A stretch of DNA of 64,000 nt from Physcomitrium patens (taxonomy: Eukaryota > Streptophyta > Bryopsida > Funariales > Funariaceae): positions 3,137,680 through 3,201,679 of the forward strand of contig NC_037270.1 of the NCBI RefSeq assembly GCF_000002425.4, in the 5' to 3' direction. Position numbers and translations under genes: made by a program. The notes under the pieces were generated by a model that did not search any database, had not been told where the DNA came from, and saw only the letters and a program-made list of their open reading frames with translations. Positions 23,083 to 33,289 of the stretch are shown here, one piece after another (positions within the stretch are counted from its first letter, which is position 1; every line of letters starts with the position of its first letter).

Positions 23083-23342
23083 CCTTCTAGAGACAAGTTT
23101 CTAGAATCTTCTAGAGACAAGCTTCTAGAACCTTCTAGAGACAAGCTTCTAGAACCTTCTAGAGACAAGCTTCTAGAACCTTCTAGAGACAAGCTTCTAG
23201 AATCTTCTAGAAGCAAGTCTCTGGAATCTTCTAGAAGCTTCTTAGTTGATAGAAGATGTTAGGGACATAGTCCTTAGAACCTTCTAGAGATAAGTTTCTA
23301 GAACCTTCTAGAAACAAGTCTCTGGAACCTTCTAGAAGCTTC
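23083..23342 (+). promoter_or_regulatory. Array of heat-shock-element-like motifs
   Basis: Tandem 24-bp units containing TTCTAGAACCTTCTAGA, that is alternating TTC and GAA every five bases, the consensus bound by heat shock factors. Perfect four-unit elements: 23224-23241 (GAA-TTC-GAA-TTC), 23296-23313 (TTC-GAA-TTC-GAA) and 23325-23342 (GAA-TTC-GAA-TTC). The last lies about 42 bases upstream of a TATA box. The position in the U3 part of the LTR suits a promoter. Binding itself is inferred. Confidence 0.75.
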
Positions 23343-23383
23343 GTAGTTGGTAGAAGTTGCTTCAAAAGCTTTCTAAATAGGAG

Positions 23384-23390
23384 TATATAT
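23384..23390 (+). promoter_or_regulatory. TATA box of element X LTR
   Basis: TATATAT within GGAGTATATATTGGG, downstream of the heat-shock-like array and about 160 bases before the LTR end, a plausible core promoter. Confidence 0.6.
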
Positions 23391-23552
23391 TGGGATCGAG
23401 GCTGAAGAGTTCTTCAGTCTCGACAACACATCTCTTGGAGCTCTAGCTGACCTCTTTGGTGTTGTTCTTGTATTCATCTGATTAATCTACTTCTTGCCAG
23501 TTCTTCTTGAATTTAGTGGTAGATATCAAGTCTGTATTCTGTGTCTGTGATA

Positions 23553-23949
23553 CAAGAAAGGAGTTGACAAGAGTGAAGAAGCCTTCACTCTTGTCTCTAT
23601 ATATACTATCTAACTAGGGGCTACGTGGCGACATTCTATAGGACCTCCAATATATGTTGACTTTGTAGGACACATGCCTTGACTTACAAGGCAAGTTTTT
23701 CTACGTGTGGGCAACATAGTTAGCTTGATCTTCAAGCTAACAACATGTGTGGCACATGGCCAACTTGTTGGCCACGTTTTTAATCCAAAAAGTCAATTAA
23801 AGACACCTATAAAGTCAAAGCAGTGTCTATGAAGCTTCTAGGAAGCTTCTATATTAAATACTATAGAAATAACTTATTTTTACCTACTTTTACTTACTTC
23901 TATCTATTTATATATATTATTACTAGCTTACATGATTATGTTCATGACA
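23553..23949 (-). repeat. Element W 5' LTR, first part (inverted)
   Basis: Matches the C-type LTR from its CAAGAAAGGAGTTGACAAGAG block to the TGACA end. The missing remainder lies at 60534-60703 in the opposite orientation. X had inserted into this LTR with duplication CAAGA, and a later inversion separated the halves. Confidence 0.85.
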
Positions 23950-24330
23950 CCTTGTGATAAGTTGGATTATCATAAGCTTAGACTTTTTTTATTTGTAAAT
24001 AAATTAATCCAATGGCTTATTAATTACATTGACTAGAAGTAATAAAGATCTATTTATTATTTCAAGTATATTCTTTTCATCCATACAAGATTGTTTATAT
24101 ACCAAAAAAATAACAAGTGCCTGCTTTTTCTATAGAAATGGATAATAATAAATAATTTGAGGTTAAAAAAGTTTTAGATTTAAGGTGACCTTGAAATAAA
24201 TTAGACTTACTTGTTTATTAATATAGATATAATATTTACACATGTAAGCCAACTAAGAATCTTTATAATGTACTAAAAAGATTGATATTTTTTATTAATA
24301 ACTTCCATCAAAATCAAGATGAAAAATAAT
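23950..24330 (+). pseudogene. Decayed chromovirus integrase tail and chromodomain
   Basis: Starts PCDKLDYHKLR, matching [12 protein letters not shown] of element C, and remains alignable in pieces through the chromodomain (EVKKVLDLR, NKLDLLV) to a proline- and lysine-rich end. Many stops. It belongs to a different, older chromovirus than X or C. Confidence 0.75.
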
Positions 24331-24423
24331 AAATTTTTGTTATAAAAAACTATAATTAAGAAAAGATTCCATTTAATCATATATCCTTATTTGTAAATTT
24401 TGTATATTTGTGGTACTAAGGAG

Positions 24424-24703
24424 ATGGAGAACTAACGACCAATAGATTTAATTCAAGAGCCATCATTTGTTGAATTATCAGATGAAATATTGCTATTATT
24501 ATAGCCTTCAAGATAACTTAATTAAAATGAAGACCTTCAAGAACAATATATTCTTCTTTGAATAGACCATAAGATACAATGCATTTGATATCATAACTTA
24601 GAAAAAGACTCCTAATGTTTGTTGATTTTATTGAAGGTAAGAACAATTCCTATTAGTATTACAAATGCTTTGTTTGAAAGAAGTTACAAAGGCTTGTTAA
24701 AGA
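24424..24703 (+). pseudogene. ORF3 remnant, truncated
   Basis: From the ATG at 24424 the sequence aligns base by base with ORF3 of element C up to the SYEGL region, with several stops (for example where ADLPDET and QPSRRR lie). It is then cut by an LTR at about 24704, so the conserved GHYRWL block is missing. It lies after a chromodomain remnant, the same order as in B, C and X. Confidence 0.75.
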
Positions 24704-25164
24704 TATATAGCAATTGTTATAATTATCTAGGTAATATGAATAGGTAGAAGTAAGTAAAAATAGATTAATTTCATAATATCTTATAAAGAAGCTTCTTAAA
24801 AGAATCTTAGATATTATTTTGGCTTTATATATATTTTTAGTTAATTGATAGGTTAGAAATTTGTTCAACAAGCTAACCACATACCACATGTATTGGTAGC
24901 TTGTGAAATGAGCTAATTATGTGGCATCCATATAGAAAACTTATCGTGCAAGTTAAGATACATGTTATACAAAGTCAACACATTTTTGGAGGTTATATAA
25001 AACATCACTACATAGATCTTAGGTAGATAATATATATATATATAGGTAAGATCGAAGCCTTCTTCAGTCTTATCTATTCCTTTCATGCTTCTAGTCTAGT
25101 TTCAAGAGTCTTTAGTTTCTTTGTTTTTTGGCAATAGCCATTTCAATTTCCTTTTTAATTTATA
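24704..25164 (+). repeat. Chromovirus LTR (5' LTR of element V), truncated
   Basis: Alignable with the C-type LTR in plus orientation, including the repeated GAAGCTTCTT block and the TTCTTCAGTCTTATC region. The 3' end and the primer site seem deleted, because the leader starts directly after it (CTTTAGTATTTTTTC). Confidence 0.7.
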
Positions 25165-25249
25165 TCTTTAGTATTTTTTCTTTGTTTTCAAGTCTTCTCT
25201 TTTATTTATCTTGAGCAATATTAGACATCTTTTTTTTTTAAGTATTATC

Positions 25250-25595
25250 ATGATAGAACTTCTTAAAATAAAAAAATACAATAGCACAAATGTAAGAACA
25301 ATTGAGAGAATTAATGTTTGAAATGCATCAATTCAATTTACTGCCATAAGGAGCAATAAGAATGGTAGAGAGCAAAGATATAGAAATAATTGGAGTTGCT
25401 TTAACATCTAAATTAAATCATATCTTTTCTCTTGTAGTAGAATATCCTTCCAGTATTAAAGTACTAAGGATTCTAGTGTCCAAGAAGTTTGATGGTACAA
25501 GATTCAAGTTTTGAGGATTTATCAATCAAATATAACTTGTGATTGAACTTCAATCCCAAAGCTATCTAACTCCAAGATTGCAAGTTAGATTCATT

Positions 25596-25640
<45 letters not shown>

Positions 25641-25872
25641 TTTAACATTATCATGATTTTTATCTTTTTTTAACTATAAGATCCAATATTAGATAATTTA
25701 GGAACTTTTTTGGAATAATTTTGATCTATGTATAAAAAACATGTTGTAATTCATTTTGCAATCAATAAGATTTATATTTTATAATAAGACAATCAATTAA
25801 TAACATTAAATGCTTCATAGTTTTGATAACTTATAACTAGTATCAACTGAGATGATGCTATATTTATATCAT

Positions 25873-25874
<2 letters not shown>
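25250..25874 (+). pseudogene. gag of element V, N-terminal part
   Basis: Homologous to gag of W and C: EKFDGTRSKF corresponds here to KKFDGTRFKF, followed by the same TGA as in W, then FINQ. A conserved upstream short frame ends at ATGTAA as in C and W. An (AT)n tract at 25598-25637 interrupts the frame. The copy ends at a second (AT)n tract at 25875. Confidence 0.75.
25598..25637. repeat. (AT)n microsatellite in gag of V
   Basis: About 40 bases of TA repeats replacing the coding sequence after the IHWY codons. Confidence 0.95.

Positions 25875-25914
<40 letters not shown>
25875..25914. repeat. (AT)n microsatellite between two elements
   Basis: About 40 bases of TA repeats at the junction between gag of V and the next LTR. 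Confidence 0.95.
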
Positions 25915-25915
<1 letters not shown>

Positions 25916-25917
<2 letters not shown>

Positions 25918-26432
25918 AATAAATTTCTATATGACTAAGTAGAAATAAGTAAAAGTATATAAAAGTAGATTGATTTCATAATACATTTTAGAAATAGCTT
26001 CTTAGAAGCTTCAAAAATATTTTTTTAACTTTATATGTGTTTATAATTGATTAATAGGTTAGAAACTTAGTCAACAAGTTAACTCTATGTTGGTAACTTG
26101 TAGAATAAGCTAATTATATTGCACACATATAGAAAACTTATCTTGCAAGGTAAGATATGTGTTTTACAAAGTTAACACATTTTGGCAGTCGTATAGGACA
26201 TCACCATGTAGCTCCTAGTTAAGAGTATATATGGAGGGAAGAGTGAAGCCTTCTTCACTCTTTTCAATGCTTTTCTAGTCCTTAGTCTTGTTTTAAGACT
26301 TTCTAGTCTTTTTGTTTTTGACAATAGCCATTCTAGTTCAATAACATATCATCTTTGAATGACTTTTTCATTTCTTCTAGTGATATAAGAGTGTATTGAG
26401 GATTTCTTCCTTTAAGATTCATATCCTTGAAA
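25916..26432 (+). repeat. Chromovirus LTR of B type (5' LTR of element Y)
   Basis: Plus orientation. It shares the GAGTGTATTGAGGATTTCTT block with both LTRs of B. Followed by a B-type leader and gag start. It is the likely partner of 598-1139, now in opposite orientation because of the inversion. Confidence 0.75.
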
Positions 26433-26690
26433 ATTTGATAAGAGTGCTAACTTATTGTTTCTATCTTATTTTAGAAGTGAATAAATTATCCTATTTCTTT
26501 TATTATATTTTGAAGATTGTAGACTATCCACCTTTAAACAAATAATCTTGTTTTTTAATACTTATATTTTCTCAAAAGAAAGTAGATTACTTTTCTTTGT
26601 GGAAATTTTTAATTGATATTAGATGTTGCAAATTATCCTCTTTTTATTTATTTTTTGAATTTTTTTGATTTGTCTATAGAAAGAAAGATT

Positions 26691-26930
26691 ATGGATGCTA
26701 CTCTTAGCAGAATTGAGAATAGATTTGCAACTATTGGAAATCTTCATGAATAAGTCAATACTTCAAGAACAAAAATCTTGTATATTTTTAACGTAAATCA
26801 TCAAGGTACTATTTTTATACCTGTGGAAGAAGTTCAAAGTCTATGACAAGAAGTTGTGTGGTTGAAAGAAGCGAGTAAATTGATCTTTTAACCAAATCTA
26901 TAGTGTTTTGCTTCTACAAGTATGATAATG
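26691..26930 (+). pseudogene. gag start of element Y
   Basis: ATG at 26691 reads MDATLSRIENRFATIGNLHE, nearly the same as gag of B. It contains stops and is cut at 26930 by element C. Directly beyond C a D-like LTR begins, so the rest of gag is missing; protease and RT resume at 34067. Confidence 0.75.
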
Positions 26931-27471
26931 TGTCAAGGACAAGAACTCGATGAAAGCTAAAGAGTAAGTGAGACTTTTCTTAAAAAGAAATAGGACAAAA
27001 TAGAAATATGTATATTAAGAAAGAAACTGGAATGGCTATTGCCAAAATACAAGAAAAACTAGAGACCCTTGAAACTAGACTAGAAGCAAGAAAGGAGTTG
27101 ACAAGAGTGAAGAGGGCTTCACTCTTGCCTCTATATATACTATCTAACTAGAAGCCACGTGGCGATGTTCTATAAGACCTCCAATATATGTTGACTTTCT
27201 AGGCCACATGCCTTTGCTTGCAAGGCAAGTTTTCTATGGATGGACGACGTAGTTAGCTTATTCTTTAAGCTTCCAACATGTGTGGCACATGGCTAACTTG
27301 TTGACCAAGTTTTTAACCTAAAAGTCAACTATAGACTGCTATAAAGTCAAAGCAGCATCTATGAAGCTTCTAAGAAGCTTCTCTAGAAGATATTACACAA
27401 TTAATCTACTTTTATCTACTTTTACATACTTTTATCTATTCATATAGGTAATTATATGTATGTCCGTGACA
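26931..27471 (-). repeat. 3' LTR of element C
   Basis: TGTCAAGGAC to CCGTGACA, then TTACCCCCCCTT (the purine tract AAGGGGGGGTAA on the minus strand). On the minus strand GAAGCTTC palindromes (27363-27388) come first, then a perfect G-box GCCACGTGGC (27154-27163), then a TATA box (27132-27139), an orderly promoter layout. Confidence 0.95.
27132..27163 (-). promoter_or_regulatory. G-box and TATA box in element C LTR
   Basis: GCCACGTGGC at 27154-27163 is the palindromic G-box/ABRE core recognised by plant bZIP and bHLH factors. TATATATA at 27132-27139 lies 14 bases downstream on the minus strand. The 5' LTR has the same pair (G-box 32969-32978). Confidence 0.6.
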
Positions 27472-27512
27472 TTACCCCCCCTTCTAGGGACGAGTTCCAC
27501 GAGGAGCGGTGA

Positions 27513-27935
27513 TTATATATTGAGAAAATCTAATATGCGGCGAATTGTATTTACTACATATTCTGATCTTTGTTCTCTTCGAAGATAGTTGATGGGTCCT
27601 CTTAGCCATCGATAGTGTCCCATTCCAGGGCGAGAAGACCACCCTGTTATTTGATCACTGTTGAGGCCTTCATAACTTCCTTCAAATAATACATTTGAAA
27701 CACCATCAGGAGTCGTTCCTATCTCCAATAATATCACCAAACATCGAGAATTTCTTCCAAGGTCGTGATACCAAACGCGTTGTATCTCACCATCTATTCG
27801 AAGAAGAACATGTCGTTCTTGAGGGTCTTCATCTCGGTTGCGTCGTCTTGAAGGTTGTGACAATCGCAATGTCTCATCCGGTAAGTCAGCAAACGAAGGT
27901 TCTTGAGTTGAATCCGCTGGTTGTTGGCTCTCCAT
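27513..27935 (-). CDS. ORF3 of element C, intact accessory protein of unknown function
   Basis: 140 codons from ATG (MESQQPADSTQEPSFADLPD) to a stop 41 bases before the 3' LTR; pol ends about 95 bases upstream. I do not recognise the family. The N-terminal 50 residues are polar and low in hydrophobics, with an RRRNRDEDPQER stretch. The middle (HVLLRIDGEIQRVWYHDLG, then LVILLEIGTTPDG) looks like beta strands. The C-terminus GMGHYRWLRGPINYL then REQRSEY is conserved in four elements of at least two LTR families. There is no signal peptide, membrane segment or zinc motif. It is the only intact frame in C although gag and pol are broken, which may reflect selection or just small size. Possible roles, all inferred: particle assembly, RNA or DNA binding, or countering host silencing. 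Confidence 0.75.
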   Translation of the reverse strand: MESQQPADSTQEPSFADLPDETLRLSQPSRRRNRDEDPQERHVLLRIDGEIQRVWYHDLGRNSRCLVILLEIGTTPDGVSNVLFEGSYEGLNSDQITGWSSRPGMGHYRWLRGPINYLRREQRSEYVVNTIRRILDFLNI

Positions 27936-28030
27936 CTAATTAGCGTCACAAAATGCAAAGAAGTTACAAACAAGGATAGGAAATTGAATGTTATCTTGCC
28001 TCAATCTTGTCTCTTTTATAAGAGAGGTTT

Positions 28031-31000
28031 TCATCTTGGTTTTGATGGATGTCGTTGATGAAAAACTTTGACTTTAGCTGATGCATTTGCTAGATTCCTA
28101 GATGGCTCCCATGTGCGCTCACTAATATCATATCCGCACCAATGAACAAGATATTCCAGCTTATTTTGGCGCCGCCTTGAGTCTAATATCTCTTCCACCT
28201 CAAATTCTTCATTATTATCTACTTCTATAGGAGGCGGTGGCATTTGTCTTCTTCCTTGTATATCCACTGTCTTATATGGTTCAAAAAGAGACACGTGGAA
28301 TACAGGATGGATCTTCATTGACTCCGGTAGATGTAACCGATATGCAACTGGGTTGATCTGTTCAGAAACAGAAAAGGGGCCAAGCCTACGATAGTCCAAT
28401 TTGTCACAAGGTCGAGTGGTCTTGATATTGCGACGAAGTAGCCATACCTTATCACCCACGTTGAGTTGTGGTTGCTCTTTACGATATACATCTGCATTTA
28501 TCTTTTGTCGTTCTTGAGCTTTCTTCAACTGCGCCTTCATTATTGCATGTAACTCTGACAACCGATTTGCCATATCTTCTGCTGCAGGATTATCAACTTT
28601 TGAAAAATCAAAAGTATCAAGTCGTGGATGATAGCCATAATTGGCAAAGAAAGGTGTTTGTTGCGTGGAGGAATGTACCGTATTATTATAAGCAAACTCT
28701 GCCAATGGCAGAAGGTTTGTCCAATCATCTTGTTGGTAGTTGATGGTACACCTTAAATACTGTTCCAAGACTTGGTTTACGCGCTCTGTTTGTCCATCAG
28801 TTTGAGGATGGAAAGCTGAAGATAGCTTTATGTCCACTTTTAAAATCTTGAAAAGGGTCTTTTAAAATCTTGACACAAATTGAGTTCCCCTATCCGATAT
28901 GATATCTTTAGGTAATCCATGATAGCGATAGATATTATCAATGAAAAGCTTAGCTGTTTCTTCACCTGTGATAGATTTTGTACATGGCACAAAATGTGCC
29001 ATTTTGGTGAAACGATCTACTATCACAAATATAGAATCATAAGATCTTGAGCTTGGAAGATCTGTGATGAAATCCATAGAAACAGAAGACCATGGTTGTT
29101 CTGGTATAGGTAATGGCTGAAGAAGTCCGTAAGGTCGATGACGAGGAATTTTTGATCTTGAACAAATATCACATGATTGTACAAAGTCTTTGACTGACTT
29201 CCACATTTGTGGCCACCAAAAATCTCTTGATATGAGTTCCAAAGTCTTATTATATCCAAAGTGCCCTGCTGCTGGAAAGTCATGACGTGCTTGAAGAACA
29301 CGTAAACGTGCTTCTCCTTCTGGAACATATAGGCGTCCTTCAAAATATAATAGATTATTCTTGAACTCAAACTTAGAAGGATCATGAGACTTAGAAGAAT
29401 TATTCTCGATATCATAAACAAGAGGGTCTGAGGACATACTGGACTGGATTTGCTTGAGAAAAGTTGAATCAACAGTCAATGTTGATTTCATTGCTCAGAG
29501 ATGAAATTGCTCCGGTTTCAAGAGGACCGTTCTTTGTTGCTCAAAAGCTGCATCTCCTTCTTTTGGTGCAAAATAAGAACGTCTAGATAGGGCATCGGAT
29601 AAACCTTGTTATTTTCCTGGCCGATAAGTGATAATGAACTCGAATCTTGACAAAGACATACTCCAACGAGCTTGACGACGATTCAACACGCGTGCTGACA
29701 TGAAATACTCGAGGTTCTTGTGATCTGTATACACAGTGACTGGACTAGAAGCGCCTTCTAGATAATGATGCCATTCTTGAAAGGAATCCACGATCGCAAG
29801 AAGTTCTTTATCGTGGATCTCATAATTGATCTCGGCTGCTGAGAATTTTCTTGAATGAAAAGCTATCGGATGGAGTTTGTCATTTGTTCCCATTTGTGAT
29901 AAAACTGCACCCAAGGCAAAATCTGATGCATCTGTTTCCATAAAAAATGCCTTGGAAAAGTCAACACGATATAAGACTGGTGCAGAGACAAACGATGTCT
30001 TCAAGGCTTCAAATGCTGCTTCCGCTTCTTGATTCCATTGAAATTTATCTTTACTAGTCAAGCGTGTAAGTGGAGCTGCAACTCGTGAGAAGTCTTTGAT
30101 GAAGATCCGATAGTAATTGGCAAATCCCAAGAAACATTGGACATCTCTTACTGTCCTTGGAATCTTCCAATCCATGATTGTTTGGACTTTCTTAGAATCC
30201 ATCATGAGACCATCATTTGAAATGATGTATCCTAAAAAGTCAACTTGAGTAGTGTGAAATACACACTTTTCCATCTTGGCGTACAATCCTGCATCTCTAA
30301 GTTTTTGTAATACTTGACGAACATGTATTTCATGTTCTTCGACGTTCTTTGAATAGATCAAGATATCGTCTAGATAGTAGACGACAAAATTGTCTAAAAA
30401 TTCACAAAATACATCATTCATGAGATGTTGAAAAGTAGCTCATGCATTCATGAGTCCAAAGGGCATGACATTATATTCGAAATGTCCATACCTGGTTCGA
30501 AACGCAGTCTTCCATTCATCTCCTTTTTTGATCCGTACTAGATTATATGCTCCTCTTAGATCTATTTTTGTATAGATCTTAGCTTGATTTAACTGGTCAA
30601 GGAGTCCTGATATCAAAGGTAATGGATACCTGTTCTTGATTGTGATCTTGTTGAGTCCTCGATAGTCAACACACATTCGTAAAGATCCATCTTTTTTCTT
30701 TACGAATAAAATTGGAGCTCCTGCTGGAGATTTTGAATGGCGTATGAAATTCTTCGCTAAATTCTCGTCAATATATGTCTTGAGTTCAGCCAACTCATCT
30801 TGCGATAAACTGTAAATTGGTCCAAATGGTGGCAGAGTTCCTTCCTTGAGATCGATTGAACAATCGTATGGGCGATGCTCAGGAAGAATATCTGCATTCT
30901 TTTTCTCAAAAACGTCTTGATACTCCTGATATTGACTTGGAATGCCACTTGAAGTCTTTACGCTTTCAGAAATAGGTGCAGCATAAATAGCAAAAGTTGA

Positions 31001-31519
31001 TCCTTCTTTTGCTGCGTGTATAAATGCTTTTACACCTATAAGTGCGAGTTTTACTATACTAGACTCATGGTTTTTTACTTGATTAATAGAACCGTTACTA
31101 ATGCTCTGAAGAAAATCAAGTTTACGAGAAATCCAATCTATTCGAGGATTATACTTTTCTAACCATGATAAGCCTAAAATTACTGGATTAGAGGGAGATC
31201 TAATTATATTAAAAATTACGCAACTACTATGACCATTTATTACTACATCTACAGGAAGTGTTTCGTGAGTTACATCTCCAGAAGACAACGGACGACCATC
31301 TATGACTTCTACGTGTACAGGTTTAGTTTTTTGTATTAATGATATTCTATGACATCTAGCAAATTCTTCATCTAAAAAACAAGATGAGGCTCCTGAATCT
31401 ACCAAGGCAGAGGCTTTGTAATTATTAGGTCCTAAACGCACATCTATTATAAAACAAAGAGATGGTTCTGAGGAGAGGATAGGACCTTCATTAGAAGTTG
31501 TACAAGATTCCAGCCGCAC
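28031..31519 (-). pseudogene. pol of element C: protease, RT, RNase H, integrase, chromodomain
   Basis: Protease: [33 protein letters not shown] and YLDDILIYSKN. RNase [35 protein letters not shown]. Integrase: HDFPAAGHFGYNKT with SCDICSRSK (zinc), SMDFITDLPSS, ISDRGTQF and QTDGQTERVN (DDE). Chromodomain: [30 protein letters not shown], with all three aromatic cage positions present. Breaks: TGA after GLMNA (30437-30439), TAA after RPGK (29606-29608), TGA before AMKSTL (near 29492), and a frameshift at 28840-28862. The frame opens at a GTG where W has ATG. Catalytic residues are all retained, so C was functional not long ago. Confidence 0.95.
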
Positions 31520-31524
31520 GGTCC

Positions 31525-32533
31525 CTATTGTAGCTGGACGTACTCGTTTTCTGACATACTGTCTTCTTTGACAGCCGTACTCCTCATTTTGTAGTTACGT
31601 CGCTTCTTTGGACAATGTTGAGCAGTGTGCTTAGGTTCTCCACAATATAAGCACAATCCTTCTTGTCGACGACGAGACTTTTTTTGTTCAGTAAGAGGTT
31701 TGAAACGTACCGCATTAATTTGCATATCCTCTACTTCTGAAGGTATGTTTTGAGGAGACGTCGGTGTTGCCATTGAATTGTAGTAACGTTGAGGCCGACT
31801 TGTGCGACTCTTGGATCGAAATTCAAAAAGTCGATTGTCGCACTTCACAGCAAAGTCAATTGCTTGACTCAATGTTTGAGGATCAGGTAAATTAAGCATC
31901 AATTTCTTTACCTCATATTGTAATCCGTAGAGAAATTGACTCACAAGTGCGACATCATCCCACTTGATATCAGTTGCAAGTTGTCAAAATTGCGAAACAT
32001 ATAATGTTACTGATCGATTACCTTGTCGCAAAATACGGATCTTGTTGGTTGCAACACGAATTGCATCATGTTCTCCAAACATGGATCGAAACTCCGCCAA
32101 AAAAATCCTCGAGATTATCCAATATTGGATCTCGTCGTTCAAGAAAAGATGAAAACCATGACAATGCTGAACCTGAAAGAAGTGTACCAATGAATCTAAC
32201 TTGTGACCCTGGAGTTGGATAGCTCTGGGGTTGAAGTTCAATCACTAGTTGGACCTGATTGATGAATCCTCGAAACTTGGATCTGGTACCATCAAACTTC
32301 TCGAGCAAGGCAACTCTCGGTTCTCTAACACTCGAAGGATGTTCCATTCTGGGAGAAGGGACATGGTTTGGTGCAGATGTTGAAGCAGCCCCAATCATCT
32401 CTATATCTTCACTTCCTACCATTTTTGTTGCTCCTTGTGGTGGTAAATTGAGTTGATGCATCGCAAGCATTAACTCCCTCAATTGTTCTTACATTTGTGC
32501 CATTGCACTCTTCATTTCAACAAGCTCTGCCAT
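31525..32533 (-). pseudogene. gag of element C
   Basis: A 14-codon frame from ATG at 32533 (MAELVEMKSAMAQM) ends at TAA in C as in W and V; gag proper probably starts at the next ATG (MLAMHQLNLPPQG). Core: LLEKFDGTRSKFRGFINQVQ. An extra T in a T-run near 32105 shifts the frame, and a TGA lies near 31985. The C-terminal half has PDPQTLSQAIDFAVKCDN and a perfect CCHC zinc knuckle, CLYCGEPKHTAQHC. It ends TACAATAG, with pol starting in the -1 frame eight bases on. Role: structural protein and RNA packaging. Confidence 0.9.
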
Positions 32534-32713
32534 AGTAGCACTTAGAAAAGAGAAGATGTCTAATAACGCTCAAAACAAATAGAAGAGAGGAATTGATAAC
32601 AAAGAAAATACTAAGAACAATATCAGTTTAAAAGAGGGTAATCCGCAACTTCTAATGCGCTTATGTCTTATCAAGAAAAAGGGGTAATCCACTCTTAATC
32701 AAGAAAAGACAAA

Positions 32714-32723
32714 GCTCTGATAT
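32714..32723 (-). other. Candidate primer-binding site of element C
   Basis: The minus strand reads ATATCAGAGC, ten bases similar to the initiator tRNA-Met site TGGTATCAGAGC but without TGG, and about 22 bases from the LTR instead of directly next to it. W (60726-60735) and X (near 60078) have the same core at a similar distance. Confidence 0.45.
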
Positions 32724-32745
32724 TGTAAGTGTACTCTTGTCAATC

Positions 32746-33286
32746 TATCAAGGACAAGAACTCGATGAAAGCTAAAGAGTAAGTGAGACTTTTCTCAAAA
32801 AGAAATAGGACAAAATAGAAATATGTATATTAAGAAAGAAACTGGAATGGCTATTGCCAAAATACAAGAAAAACTAGAGACCCTTGAAACTAGACTAGAA
32901 GCAAGAAAGGAGTTGACAAGAGTGAAGAGGGCTTCACTCTTGCCTCTATATATACTATCTAACTAGAAGCCACGTGGCGATGTTCTATAAGACCTCCAAT
33001 ATATGTTGACTTTCTAGGCCACATGCCTTTGCTTGTAAGGCAAGTTTTCTATGGATGGACCACGTAGTTAGCTTGTTCTTTAAGCTTCCAACATGTGTGG
33101 CACATGGCTAACTTGTTGACCAAGTTTCTAACCTAAAAGTCAACTATAGACTGCTATAAAGTCAAAGCAGCGTCTATGAAGCTTCTAAGAAGCTTCTTTA
33201 GAAGATATTACACAATTAATCTACTTTTATCTACTTTTACATACTTTTATCTATTCATATAGGTAATTATATGTATGTCCGTGACA
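32746..33286 (-). repeat. 5' LTR of element C
   Basis: 541 bp, same length as the 3' LTR, with about eight substitutions. The inner end reads TATCAAGG instead of TGTCAAGG. G-box at 32969-32978. Confidence 0.95.
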
Positions 33287-33289
33287 TAA

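Larger units (their letters stand above)
23060..23552 (+). repeat. 3' LTR of element X
   Basis: 493 bp, TGTTAGGGACATAG to GTGTCTGTGATA. Partner of the 420-bp 5' LTR at 60114-60533; the difference is about three extra 24-bp units. The start of the LTR is itself repeated at 23253. CAAGA follows (23553-23557), matching the reverse TCTTG at 60534-60538 as the target duplication. Confidence 0.9.
26931..33286 (-). mobile_element. Chromovirus C, young full-length copy
   Basis: LTRs 26931-27471 and 32746-33286 (541 bp each, about eight differences by eye). A perfect 5-bp target duplication TAATG lies at 26926-26930 and 33287-33291. Minus-strand order: LTR, leader, gag, protease, RT, RNase H, integrase, chromodomain, ORF3, polypurine tract, LTR. 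Only about six lesions break gag and pol, and ORF3 is intact. It sits exactly where a D-like LTR begins inside gag of Y. Confidence 0.95.

Noticed and set aside
22935-23216. Minus-strand open frame with repeated SLSLEGSR units
   Set aside because: It is a by-product of the 24-bp tandem repeats in the X LTR and reads through the LTR border.
23083-23218. CRISPR-like spaced repeats
   Set aside because: The units are directly adjacent without unique spacers, lie in a retrotransposon LTR, and the genome is eukaryotic.
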